The notes below the pieces were generated by a model. It saw only the letters and a list, made by a program, of their open reading frames with translations, did not search any database and was not told the DNA's origin. From Sequoia sempervirens (taxonomy: Eukaryota > Streptophyta > Pinopsida > Cupressales > Cupressaceae): a DNA stretch of 64,000 nt. Shown here piece by piece: positions 45,590 through 56,734 of this stretch (within the stretch, counting starts at the first letter, position 1; each line of letters begins with the position of its first letter). Where the stretch lies: positions 531,004,751 through 531,068,750 of the forward strand of contig VDFB02193867.1 of NCBI GenBank assembly GCA_007258455.2, given 5' to 3'. A program made the translations under genes and the position numbers.

Positions 45590-45796
45590 GCGCGCTAAAA
45601 CAGAGACCGGGCATGCTAAAACAGATACTGGGTGCGCTGAAACAGAGACCAGATGCGCTAAAACAGAGATCGGGCACGCTGAAACAGAGACCAGGCGCGC
45701 TAAAACAGAGACCAGGTGCACTGAAACAGAGACCAGGTGTGGTAAAACAGAGACCAGGCGCGCTGAAACAGAGACCGGGCGCGCTGAAACAGAACC
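45590..45796 (-). repeat. 21-bp leader repeat, block 1 (~10 copies)
   Basis: The plus-strand unit is GCGCGCTGAAACAGAGACCA plus one base. Because 21 is a multiple of 3, the + strand reads an open heptapeptide repeat here, which I regard as fortuitous. In the sense of the gag-pol transcript the unit starts TTTTAGCGCGC. Confidence 0.92.
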
Positions 45797-47094
45797 TTAA
45801 GGTGTTTAAGACAGAAAAAAAACTATCTTATTCTATGAAACTCACTTGGCCTGGTATCATATTGGATGGTTGGTTGTGGGATGTATTCTGGATGAATTCT
45901 CTGACTGTGATTGTGGTGTTGCCTAAGAGCTCTTCTTTGGAAATATGCTTGTGAATCTAAGGGAGCTACAGCGTAGTCGTCTGTATAACCTCTAGAGAAA
46001 TCGTGATACCTATGAATGAAAGTCCTATGTTGGAGTAGAACTTTCCTGCTTTGATACAGAAATCATTGTTTTCTTAGGAGTTGTTTGTATGCAAGTGTTT
46101 TCTTTGGTTTTCGGATTCGTTTGGCAAGAGATTTCTTGACAAACTTGGTGGATACCCAATCTCGAATCATGAGAAATCCACAAGTGCATTGATTTTAAGG
46201 ATTTTTGTGATGATCTTATCTGAGTTTAATGATAGAAAACACAGCAATCAAGAATAGAATGGTTGTCTTCTAAAAATCCTAGAATCTAAACAAATAGTGT
46301 ATGTTCTCAAGAATCAATGATTCTTCTTGATTTTCACTGGTTTGATAACAAGATAAAACATTTCAAATAGACTCACTCCTAGAGATAAAAGGTCATCGTT
46401 ATATACTCGAACGGCCCACAGCTTGGAATTGCGTCGACTCACACAGCCATGTCACCCCCTAGAGGGCGCCCATATTTTTGTCTTTTCCAGGTGCGTACTC
46501 AGAGTGACGGAAGTGGATACCGGATCCCCTGAGCAAACAGTCCTTGGAAATTATATGGTGAGTGCTTGAGGGTAGATTCTTCCCCGCCCCTGCACCGCTG
46601 AGTATTACAATGTTCAGAAACTGACATGCGTGCTTCTATTTCTAGGTTCTTAGATAGGGTTTCCGTTCGGAGTGGCAAATGGATAAACTCCCTCGAGAGA
46701 CCTCCCAATCTTTAAAACAAAGATTTTGGGGATGGTTATCCTGCACACTTCCATTGAAAGAGGGTTTCCCCAAATTCACATAAATTTTTAAGTGGGTTGG
46801 AATACCATGGCTTTTGGCTGTCCCCACTCAGGTCGTTCCCATAGGGTGAGTACTTTTTCCCACTACGGCAGGCCTGTCTAAAGGTTTTAAGAAAGCTTAA
46901 AATGCATAAAGTAATGGTGAGTCTGGTATTCTGATGCACCCAGTTAAGGGGAGAGCATAAACCTATCACCCAAACACAGCAAAAAAATGTTGTTCTTTTT
47001 TAAAACCCAAAAGACAAGTGATTTACTCTAATGGAGATATTGCTCCATGATAAGCATGATGTTCAATTTTTAAACTACAAAAAGAAATGTGATG

Positions 47095-47217
47095 TTTCTA
47101 TCCTAGGATTGGTAAATTTTAATCCATTTCTATCCTATGATTGGTAAGTTTTAACCATTTCTATCCTAGGATTGGTAAATTTTAACAGTTTCTATCCTAG
47201 AATTGGTAAATTTTAAC
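47095..47217. repeat. 31-bp tandem repeat, 4 copies
   Basis: The unit is TTTCTATCCTAGGATTGGTA followed by AATTTTAACCA, in four near-identical copies in the leader of element B. Confidence 0.9.
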
Positions 47218-47300
47218 CAAACAAAAAGACAGAAATAAAATCTAGCCGTGGACGCATCAGATCCAGATGAAAGAAATGATTTTAAAGATGAAAAGGTGGT

Positions 47301-47436
47301 GCGCTGGAACAGAAACCCGACGCGCTGGAACATTAACCATGCACACTGGAACAGTAACCATGCGCGCTAGAACAGTAACCGGGCGCGCTAGAACAGGAAC
47401 CCGACGCGCTAGAACAGTAACCCAGCGCACTGCAAA
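47301..47436 (-). repeat. 21-bp leader repeat, block 2 (~6 copies)
   Basis: Units such as GCGCTGGAACAGAAACCCGA and GCGCTAGAACAGTAACCGGG (plus one base) are variants of block 1, about 1.5 kb nearer the 5' LTR. Confidence 0.9.
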
Positions 47437-47515
47437 AACTCACGATCCTGCAAAAACTTTCACGCCGATACCTGTAAGACACGATTTTCAAAAAGTTAGC
47501 AAAATATGGGGTATT

Positions 47516-47534
47516 GCCCCATGGTGGGTGCCAA
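47516..47534 (-). promoter_or_regulatory. Element B primer-binding site
   Basis: Two bases inside the 5' LTR the minus strand reads TTGGCACCCACCATGGGGC. This is close to the TTGGCGCCCACCGTGGGGC-type site seen in several plant Ty3/gypsy elements. The tRNA is not assigned here. Confidence 0.75.
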
Positions 47535-47536
47535 AT

Positions 47537-48731
47537 TGTAAGCGGTAGAAGGGGAAAAACAAACTAAACTATGCATCTACGCTTCTAAATAGGATATTGC
47601 ATCTAAAACTAAATGAATTTAAACTAATTTAAACTAAAAAGCTTCATAAATCTATCCTATTGCTCTCTAACTCTAAAGATTTCTCTAATTTACTTAGCTC
47701 TCAGATTTGTAAGCTAATTAAACTATTAAAATGACACTTAGAGAATGAGAAATGAACTATTCTACTCTAATATGATTAAAATATGCAAATTCTATTCTAA
47801 TGGCAGCCATGACTGCAAATGCTTGATGCTTGAATGCTGTTTGATGGATGCTGGAATGCTGTTTGATGGATGCTGGAATGCTGGATGGTTTGGATGCTTG
47901 AATGCTTTGGAAACCTGCAGAGTAAGATTGCATTAGTTGGGATCCTTTTCTTGTAGCCCAAGAGTTGTATTTATAGCTTTCACGGCAGCACAATTGTACA
48001 GGAAACTGGGATGAGGGGCTGTGATTTTCTCTGGAGAATCCAAAGGCATAGGATGAGAAGAAGGAGCTGATCATGGAGATTGGTTTCTCCCCATGAAAAC
48101 ACCAGGCAAGAAGAGAGGGAGGATTGATGGAAGAAGATTGAGAGGACTTCCTGCAAGTTTGTCCCTGAAGCTCTTCCCGTGAATGGAAGCTGCATTAATT
48201 AGATTTAAAAAATCTAATTTTATTGGTGAGTGAATAGTGTAAATGATTTATGCATAAATTAAATATTTTTAGTTTATTTAATTTTAGCAAAAGAGGAATA
48301 AATAATTTAATAAATCAAACTATAGGGTTTGTTTTATTAAATTAAAAAGGAGAATGATAATTAAATAAAATATTTTTAGCAATCTTTATTTAATTAAGAA
48401 TAAATGTGATTTTAAATAACACAAATTATTTAAATTGTGTATTTAATTTTAAGATAGAAGTAATAATGATAATAATTAAATAAAACAAAGTTTTTAATTT
48501 TGTTTATTTAATTAAGAGAGAAATAATACGATGAAAATGATAATGATTAAATAAAACAAAGTTTTTAATTTTGTTTATTTAATTAGGAGAGAAAAATAGA
48601 AGAATTAATAAATGAACTTAATATAAATAAATATTTCTATTTATTTACTAAGTAGAAGAATTTAAGATTAATTAATCAAATAAGTCGTATTTAATTAATT
48701 AGATTCTCCAGACCATTTTTAGGTGTCTACA
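47537..48731 (-). repeat. Element B 5' LTR (1195 bp)
   Basis: It pairs with 31450-32640. On the minus strand the TATA box TATAAATA is at 47975-47968, placing the gag-pol transcript start near 47940. The target duplication ACAAC follows at 48732-48736. Confidence 0.97.
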
Positions 48732-48736
48732 ACAAC

Positions 48737-49823
48737 AACAACATCAGTGACTATACTTCCAGAGGCACAAAGATAACCAGGGTAAAACAACAAGCAAAAG
48801 AACTCATGATTGTCGTAAGGCAAGTGTCATCACATAGTCAGACATAGGTTATCTAGGTAGATCTTCCTAGGCCTTGACCCCCATCCTAGGTTATCCTAAT
48901 AGCCTCTACTGATCTTCGGCCCCTCATGCCAACTATGCGGAATCGACCTACCTCTCTTGAAGATGAAGTAGTCGATTATACCATTCCAGGCCTTCCCATC
49001 TCACCTCAAGCCTAAACAAGCGCTTGAGCTTGAGCGAGGTATAAACTTATCTTGTTTGATGTTTGAGCTACCCAATCCCCCCTAGTTTATTTTAATGTTA
49101 TCACTTGTTAAGAAAACTTCCACATGGGTTATCCAGGCACCCCTTTGTGCACTGACCCCTATTGGAAGCCACTCCCCTACTACTGGTCAACCTAAAACCA
49201 CTAAAACCGAAAGCAACACCCCTTGCACAACTCAAAACATAATTGAATCACATTGTGAGGTATTACCCATCCCACTCATAAAGTCCATAAAATCTATCAC
49301 AAAATCAAATATAACGTGCAAGGTGAACGGCCATCAAATACATAATTAATGCAAAATTCCCATCACCAAGGTAAACCAAAATTTCCATTTAAAGACAATG
49401 CTCTCAAGCCTCTGGAGACTCTAAGTTCAATTCACAAGATGACATGACAATGAGCATTCCACATTATAAAACTAATTCACACCCATGCATTCAAATTACA
49501 TCATCAATTCAAACACAATAGATAATAGATTTAAAATGGATTGCAAAAGGAAACATCTTTTTGAAATACAAATTTCCTCTCATCTAATTATGAACTCATC
49601 ATTCTTGTTTAAATGATTTATTTTTTGTTTTAACACAAATCCTAGCCATAACTCTCACCATTTAAATAACAATACTCTTAATCAATAAACGTATATATTT
49701 ATATTTAGCTACATATATATATAGATTCCACCTAATATAAAACACCATAATTTCACATTCCACCACATGCTATGCGCTGTTAACAACCATCAAAGGTTCG
49801 CAGATGAGGTAAAATATGTAAAG

Positions 49824-49855
<32 letters not shown>

Positions 49856-51796
49856 CATTAATATTTAATGCCGACCCGATTTAAAGGAAATTTCCCAATT
49901 TTAATTGCAATTAACTGCTTACAGAATAGGTATTCTGCGCCTTTATAATCAACTCAAGATTTACATACAAGGAAAGGCCATTATCATAACATCTAAACAA
50001 AGGTAGACTGCAGTTAGCTATGTGTCTGAGGATAACTACGGTGCACCCCAGAGAATTCTACTGAATCCATTGAAGATTACATCACTCAAACTTCAAAATA
50101 GAAGGGCGCTATCTGTACTACGATCAACCCAATATATATAACAATAAAAGGATACACATGACGCTTAAAGCTACAAATGATACTCATTAAATTTCAAGTC
50201 GAACTTTTAAATAGCCTTCGATATACAAACATATATAGGGAGAAAACAACAAATGAGATTGTTAATAAATCCATGGAGTTCCAGTTTGTTCTCATTCAAT
50301 TTTCAGTTATCCTTAATATCTTTGATTTTGGAGGAACCACGGTTAAGGGACAGTTTGAACTCCAGTAGGAACGGCGACCGATCACACAATCAGGCACTTG
50401 AAAACTACCAATATAGTGACATGCAATGTTATTACTAGGATATGAATACAAGTAAACATCAGATAGCAGTTATAACACCATAGATAACCATAAATGCAGG
50501 CATGATGGTGGATAGCGACCACCTACAAGGCTTTGTTTCTCTTGAGCGACAGAGACGAGAATCCAGCAAGAAGGCGTGCAACAACTAAGAAATAAGAAAC
50601 GATTAACAAAAGTTCAATACACACTGCAAGCGTACATTTAAAATACTAAATAGTTTCATAGAACACATGGTAATTAGCTGGAATAAAAGCGTTATACAAT
50701 GCAAGGGAGACTCATAAAAAAAACGATCATGAACTGATAAAAACCGCGCAGCCAAGGTATATAATGTCGGTCCCCAATAAACAGGCTATCACTTGACAAG
50801 AGTTGGGTATCTGATTTACAAGGAATCGGTAACCACAGACATTTGATTAATTTTATTTTTTTAGAGATAACAATACAGGAAGACCGGCGTCGCAAAACAA
50901 GTCTATCAAATTGAAGGACCATCTTACTTCTCAGATATCAAACAAAGAAATGATTATTGACCAAACAAGCTAGTCAAGTAAAGCTGCGGATAATGAATCA
51001 TTTACCAACAAATAGAAATAAGAAAATACAGGGGTGGCGCCTGTGACAACATGCAATCAAGTTCCTTCACCTACGCCATCCCTATTCTAATCATTTGATC
51101 CTGTACAAAAGAATTTTGAGAAGAACAAATGCAGCTTAGAAAGAAATGAAGCCTTGAATGTTTCACATAGAATGACCCAGTTCGTCAATGGCTGAATAAT
51201 TCTAAAATGTAAATACACTGGAAAATGTATTACGCAGAATATTTGCTTCTAAAGTTTATCATTTCTTAAAATTATGTTTCCAGCATAACATTCGACTACA
51301 TGGAAAACAATATACAGAGGAACACCGAGGAATGCAATCTAGAGACAACATTTCTCACAATTTTTCTTTTATTACAGATTGTAATTATCGAGAATCAACG
51401 ATTTCCTACATGGATAGAAAACAATGGAAGAAAATGGAGGAACCCAGAGAAGTTTGCACAGCTGAACAGGATTGTGAAAGCCGATTCCAAACTCCAGATC
51501 ACAACTACAGCTACTTCCAAGTATCCACACTGAAATTTGTAGCTTCAAACTTGCAGAAGAAAATTTTCCAGAAAAAAAAATCCCCAAGAAACATTTACGG
51601 CAAAAAAACCAAAAAAAAAAAAGAATCAGTTTTTTCCTTCCGCAAGAAATGAGCCCGATTGCCCCTGTGGAGTTAACTTTTTCTCCAATTAATTTCCCAT
51701 AACTTTTTTTATTCCTCCACTAATTTTCAATTTCATTCCTTTCAACTTTCATTTAATCTTCCCTTTCAGTTTAATTTTGTTCACAATATACCATTT
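48737..51796 (-). repeat. Element C, main body of the LTR-like unit
   Basis: These ~3 kb hold no recognisable coding sequence. There is an AT microsatellite at 49826-49853, and a minus-strand TATA-like TTATATATATTGG near 50130-50142. The region resembles the U3/R/U5 of a large LTR read on the minus strand. Short open frames here have no recognisable features. Confidence 0.5.
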
Positions 51797-51809
51797 ATTT
51801 ATTAATTTA

Positions 51810-53372
51810 TTATTGTAACCTAACAATGTCCTCCATAAAGACTCTAGCCACTAATGAAGCATTATAAGAGGAACGGATAGGAGAGAAGTGTGCCACCTTC
51901 GTCAACTTGTCCACAATGAACATAATGGCATCATGTCAACGTGAAGAAACAGGAAAACTGACTATAAAATCTAATGAGATAATGTCCCATTTACACTCTG
52001 GAACCAAATGAGGCTGCAAAAGTCTTGCAGGATGTTGGTGTTCTGCCTTCACTCTCTAACACTCTAGACACCTTGACACAAAATCAACAATATATTTCCT
52101 CATACTGGCCCAAAAGTACAACTGTCGAAGATCAACGTGCATCTTTTTGACACCAGGATGAGTTGAATACAATGCCCGATGTGCCTCTAACATGATCAAA
52201 GTGCGGAGATCTCCAATGGAAGGTACATAAATACGACCCAAATGCCTCAAAAGAGTGTCTGACTCAAGGGAATATCCTACAAATCTGCCCTCTAGAGCTC
52301 TGCCTGACTCCACCTTAGTCCTCACCTCCTAATACCAACTATCTGAAGGAAGTGTTGAAAGTATCTGACTCCTCAAATCCACACCAAGAGTCACTACCGA
52401 TAACTCATGTCTTCGTCTACTAAGTGTATCCACAACCATATTCTCCTTTCCCTGGATGAATTTCACCTCAAAATCATATTCACATAGGAACTCCATCCAT
52501 CATCTTTGTCTGACATTCAGATTAGGCTGCATAAAAATGTACTGCAGACTACGATGATCAGTGTACAACTCAAATCGATGTCCCAATAAAAAGTGTCTCC
52601 ACATCGTCAAAGCATGTACCACTACGGTTAACTCTAGATTATGAGTAGGGTAATTCAGCTCATGATCCTTGAGTTTGTGAGACTCATAGGAAATCACGCA
52701 ACCCTCTTGTATCAACACAGTTTCTATACCCTCCAAGGTAGCATCTGTACACACTACAAAATCCCTAGAAGAATCCAGAATGACTAAGATAAGAGCATTG
52801 GTCAACCTCTACTTGAGAGTCTAAAAAGCTGCCTCGCATTGCTCTGACCAAACAAATTTCTTCCCTTTCCTTTGAAGAGAAGTAATGGGATGTACTATCC
52901 TTGAAAATCCCTGTACAAATCATTGATAGTAACCTACCAACCCCATAAAACTGGGAACCTCTAACACATTAGTAGGTGCAGGCCAATCAATGATAGTTTG
53001 GATCTTTGAAGGATCCATTGCAATGCCCTCACCAAAAATAACATGTCTAAGATATTTTACCTCTGTCTTGAAGAACTCACACTTTGACAAGTTAGCATAT
53101 AGCTGATTCTCCCTCAAACACTATAGCACCTATCTCAAGTGATCCTCATGCTCCTCCATAGTCCTAGAATAGATGAATATGTCATTGAGAAACACCAAGA
53201 CAAACCGGTCAAGGTAGGTATGAAACACACTATTCATCAAATTCATAAACACTGAGGGCACATTCGTTAACCCGAACAACACCACTGTGAACTTGTAGTG
53301 TCCGTAACAAGTACAAAATGCTGTCTTATGTATATCTGCCTCGAAGATTGAAACTTAATTATTAAATATTTA
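51810..53372 (-). pseudogene. Ty3/gypsy chromovirus pol fragment inside element C
   Basis: Read on the minus strand it starts in mid reverse transcriptase (EADIHKTAF near 53355, then FGLTN and FLNDI where FxDDI is usual), continues through RNase H (CTDATLEG, YTDHRSLQYIF; 52760-52530) and the integrase zinc finger (52180-52056), and stops in the integrase core at VARVFMEDIVRL (~51820). Gag, protease, half of reverse transcriptase and the integrase end are missing. Stops interrupt it. The wording fits the Tekay/Del group of chromoviruses. Both sides are bounded by ATTTATTAATTTA. Confidence 0.85.
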
Positions 53373-53474
53373 ATTTATTAATTTAGCCCCTTCCTTCAAA
53401 ATTGCACTTTAAAAAAAATGTTTGTTTCGACTATTTATGTTTTTTCCTCTAGGGTTCTCTGTGAGGGCGTTACA
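53373..53474 (-). repeat. Element C, other end of the LTR-like unit
   Basis: These ~100 bp run from the AT-rich ATTTATTAATTTA to the terminus GTTCTCTGTGAGGGCGTTACA (last 20 bp shown from TTCTC). The last ~75 bp mirror the opposite end of C at 30744. The 5-bp target duplication CATTA follows. Confidence 0.7.
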
Positions 53475-53479
53475 CATTA

Positions 53480-54462
53480 GCTGTCATAGGATGGAGAAAT
53501 TATTCAAGAAATGTTCTTATAATATAGGGGCACAATTATATTTTATAGAAGCATGAGATATGATAACTCAAGATCAACCAAAAATTCAAGAGATTATTTA
53601 ACACCACCAACAAATATTTCAAGAATTCAATGTTGTACCTCTAATTGGAGACCATAATCATGACATTAAATTAATACCACGAAGAATTATCCATACCAAC
53701 AAAAAATCATATTTATCCCCTATGCTTATCCTTAACAAAAATGATGATCCATGGAGAATGTGCTCACATTACAAGAAGATAAACAAAATCACTCATAAAT
53801 ATAATTTTCATATTCCTATTTCTAATGAATTGGAAGAAAATAAAACCTATGAAATACAATCTAAATTGTCCTTAGGGTGAAACAAGTAGAATACTCAAGA
53901 AATTTGGTGTCATAAAGGTGTTAAGATGGACGCTAAGAAGAGAGGATTTTTTGGTCTAATAATATTTGTTCATACCTATTATCCTGTAAAGAAAAAAAAA
54001 TGGGAAGGTATTTAATTGAATTCCAAAATTTTGTGGTAAAATATTTGACATACCAACAAAATAAATGGGAAATAATAAAGACTATAGGCCTCTTACAAAT
54101 ATTAGGCATTCTAATACAACACAAGGAAACAATATATTAATGGACTTCATTATGGGGCTAGCAAAGACAATAATATTGTTGTAATTTGAATTTTTGTGGA
54201 TAAACCAATTAAGAATGCATATTTTTTGTGGACTCTCTCATCTATTTTCCACTAATATTATAGAAAAAGTTTTCATACAAAATATAAAAAAAATTCATGA
54301 AATTTCCAAAATCAGACTTGAAAATAGAGCCACCTCAAAATTCGTAATCAAGTGCAAGAATTTTCCAATTGAATATGCAACATGGAATGATGAATGATTC
54401 ATACGAAATATTTTAGAGTTTTTAAGCATTGAAGGGCAATGCTTTTCTGAAGGGGAATGGAA
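53480..54462 (+). pseudogene. Element A reverse transcriptase and integrase remnants
   Basis: The + strand resumes element A after C. A reverse transcriptase piece (LILNKNDDPWRMCSHYKKIN, ~53730-53790) matches the usual KxDGSWRMCVDYRxLNK block. After a deletion comes the integrase core (NILMDFIMGLAKT, ~54135; FIQNIKKIHEISK, ~54270), then the C-terminal EYATWNDE...FIRNILEF tail of chromoviruses. The element's polypurine tract GAAGGGGAATGGAA abuts the 3' LTR. All parts carry stops. Confidence 0.8.
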
Positions 54463-54742
54463 TGTTAAGATCCTGATATGATATATTCCTAAGGATAAGC
54501 ACTTGTTGCATGTTTAACCCTAACATAAATATTAGTTAATACACTAATACCTCTTGATTAGGATGAAGGGGTATGTCCCTACATATTTTATCCTATAAAT
54601 AAGAAAGAGAACTCTCTCCCATATGATCATACCATCAAATATTCAATTCATATCATATTTCCTGATTATTGGAGGTAACCCCCTCGAAGCAGTCTGCTAC
54701 AATTTTGATTTTTTATAAATATTTCAAAGAAATATCATAATA
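54463..54742 (+). repeat. Element A 3' LTR (280 bp)
   Basis: It starts TGTTAAGATCCTGATATG and ends ATATCATAATA, and pairs with 2073-2265 plus 28594-28709. The TATA box TATAAATA is at 54594-54601. It shows the uninterrupted sequence at the point where D entered the other LTR. Confidence 0.9.
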
Positions 54743-54789
54743 ATATATTATTTATATCTCTTATTAAAGAAATATTATTTTCATATAAT

Positions 54790-55990
54790 TAATCTTCATT
54801 CTTCATAACTTCACATAATTGACCCATTACCTATACCAATTGATTGATCTAATCATAAAACCTTCATCCACAATCAATTTTTTCTTTATTTGAGCGAAAA
54901 AATTATTAATCCACCTATCTATAGATTGAACTCTATGTTTTATTTCTTGTAAATAATTTCATCTACTCTTATTATTCTTTGAGATCTTTCCTATTTTTTG
55001 GTCCTTTTTGACCCATAACTTTAAAGTTTCCACCGATGTATCCAATGAAACTATTTATTCTCTTATTTTCTTTCCAAGATTAACCTACTTTATCTAATAA
55101 TCCTAAGGTGTCATGTCTCTCAAGCATCTTTATCAACCATAGGTATTTCTATTTTAGCAACTCTTTCTCTATTTTGACCCACACTAATGGTTGATAATAT
55201 TTGAGCTCTCTTAGTTTTTATTTGTCTATTTTTTCTATGATAGCTTCTAAGACTAGTGGTTTTCTCACAATCTTTTCTCTTCTGAAAAATATAACTTCAG
55301 CTAGTTTGGACCTTAAGGGATATTTTGCACTAATGTATCACCCTAGGATTTTCGTTATTGCTTTAGGATTTAAGGAGTTTGTACCTATTGATCAATTTAT
55401 TTTTGAGATATTTCTTAGTGTTCCAACTCAAAATTTTCATATTGTGTGTCCTAAATTGATATTATCTCATATTGAGACTTTGTTCATCTTGGAGGAGATT
55501 GAGGAGTTTGTAAAATATTTTCTACTCTCCTCAATTATTCTTCAATTTCCTTTTCCAACTTATTAGCTACAATTTTTTTCTTTTCTTTGTCATCTTTCTT
55601 TTCTTCTAAAGTAGAAGGTGCAATGGAATTTTGTGTCCTTAGAGGTTTCCTTGTTGGAGAGGGAGTTCTCTTTGAAGATGAATATGACTAAAATTCAACT
55701 ATCCTAGGCTTCTCACTAAAGGTTGATGGAGTTGACTTCACCACTTCTAGTTGATAGGGTCATGCTTGTCATAAAGGAGCTACACCAAATCCTAAACTTA
55801 CTCTTGCTTCAGTCACCTTTTTACTCCTCCTTGCCTTTTGAAAGGCTTGTTATAGTTTCTCTACTGGATCATCTTATTTTGTTTTAGTTCTTTTAGGAGT
55901 ATAGGATGTGTTAGCCCTTGTAAAATTTGAATGAGTTTGTAATGCTTTATGTTGTCCTTTTATGCTCCCAATCATTTTTGGCTAATCGAA
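54790..55990 (-). pseudogene. Decayed coding-like stretch, unidentified
   Basis: Read on the minus strand, long runs without frameshift are broken only by stops. They contain Ser/Pro- and Lys-rich text (TPSPTRKPLRTQNS, ~55650) and amphipathic, coiled-coil-like segments (VSLDTSVETLKLWVKK, ~55050; EIKHRVQSIDRWINN, ~54940). This looks like a worn C-terminal region of a protein carried by a transposon. It cannot be assigned; a retroelement extra ORF is one possibility. Confidence 0.35.
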
Positions 55991-56119
55991 GAAATTTCAT
56001 TGTTGTATCATGCTTAATTCCCTTAGGTGATTACATTACCTCTTTATTGGGATATGGTCAAAAATCTATTGTATAGCATGTCCAAGAGTTCATATTTTCC
56101 CCCCTTCTTTCTTTTTTAT

Positions 56120-56720
56120 TCTTGTCCTTTCAGGGATTCAGGCCCTCAACAGATATTTAGACTAAGTTCAAATGTCCTTATTTGGGTCGGTCTCCCCTTA
56201 TTCCTTTTTTCATTTTCTTTAGTCAAGGTTTTAGGTCTTGAATGGATACTTAGACTAAGGTCCAATTCCACTCCTAACTCCCACCCCCACTCTCTTATAT
56301 GTGGCATCCTTTCCATGAGCCCACTATGCTTTTCCGTAGATTGATTTTTTTTGTGTGAAAGCACATAAATGATCCCATGTGGCATGTTTTCCATGTGTTT
56401 ATGCCTTCTCTTGCCGAACCCTATTTTCTTTCTACAAATGCATGAAAAATGTGCCATGTGGCACCTTTTCTGCAATTTTGCCAAGCCTTTCTAGTGGGTC
56501 CCTTCTCAGTCTATAAATGCATGGAAATGATACCAAATGGCATCTTTTCCCAAAGTTTGTGGTGTTCTTTTCCTATCTATTTTCCTTCTTGCAAAAGCAT
56601 GAAAAACTTTCCATGTGGCACATTTTCTAAATAATTCACCCTTTCTTTCCTACACACCCCTCTTTGGCTTGTGGAAGTGCGAAAAGCTAACACATGGCAG
56701 CTTTGTTTTCAATAAAAACT
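56120..56720. repeat. Degenerate ~80-bp tandem repeats
   Basis: After two ~100-bp units with the core TTTAGACTAAG (56150-56265), about five units of 80-90 bp follow, each with AAATGCATGAAA-like and CATGTGGCA-like segments (56360-56700). They are too diverged for an exact copy count. Confidence 0.6.
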
Positions 56721-56734
56721 GTTTGTCTCTTTCA

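Larger units (their letters stand above)
45184..47515 (-). other. Element B leader between 5' LTR and gag
   Basis: This 2.3-kb untranslated leader contains two blocks of a 21-bp repeat and one 31-bp repeat, listed separately. Between them, ~46395-46990 is richer in GC and shows three short overlapping open frames on the minus strand that match nothing I know. It could hold RNA structure for packaging or a lost upstream ORF. Confidence 0.65.
31450..48731 (-). mobile_element. Element B: young Tat-lineage Ty3/gypsy retrotransposon (17.3 kb) with an antisense PMD gene
   Basis: It is bounded by two LTRs of ~1.19 kb and by ACAAC on both sides (31445-31449, 48732-48736), a perfect 5-bp target duplication. 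On the minus strand the order is 5' LTR, primer site, 2.3-kb leader, gag-pol with two RNase H domains, noncoding region with a 25-bp minisatellite, the PMD gene on the opposite strand, polypurine tract, 3' LTR. The LTRs differ at about 15 sites plus a 3-bp indel (~1.3%), mostly C/T or A/G, so the insertion is the youngest LTR element here. The size fits Ogre/Retand-like elements. Confidence 0.95.
30744..53474 (-). mobile_element. Element C: probable solo LTR of a large-LTR chromovirus with a captured pol fragment
   Basis: The termini are TGTAACG...CGTTACA and the flanks are CATTA on both sides (30739-30743, 53475-53479), a perfect 5-bp target duplication. After removing element B it is ~5.4 kb. 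Only one LTR-like unit can be seen, interrupted by 1.56 kb of Ty3/gypsy pol (51810-53372) that lies between two copies of ATTTATTAATTTA. The two ends are also imperfect inverted repeats for ~75 bp, unusually long for an LTR. Alternatives: a full element with two large internal deletions, or a TIR element that picked up pol sequence. Confidence 0.6.
2073..54742 (+). mobile_element. Element A: old chromovirus (Ty3/gypsy) split by two later insertions
   Basis: This outermost retrotransposon is in three pieces: 2073-2265, 28594-30743 and 53475-54742. It runs on the + strand in the order LTR, tRNA-Met-type primer site, gag with a zinc knuckle, protease, [element C], reverse transcriptase fragment, integrase with a chromodomain-like tail, polypurine tract, LTR. 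Without its insertions it is about 3.6 kb, shorter than an intact chromovirus, so much of pol is lost. LTRs of ~280-310 bp suggest the Reina lineage. The flanks ATACC (left) and ATATA (right) do not form a convincing target duplication. Confidence 0.8.

Noticed and set aside
45613..45954. An open frame on the + strand with a repeated heptapeptide
   Set aside because: The 21-bp leader repeat is a multiple of three and happens to lack stops; the frame runs against the transcript of element B.
55201..55566. A 121-codon + strand open frame
   Set aside because: It is hydrophobic and AT-driven, and the opposite strand shows more protein-like text; no known family.
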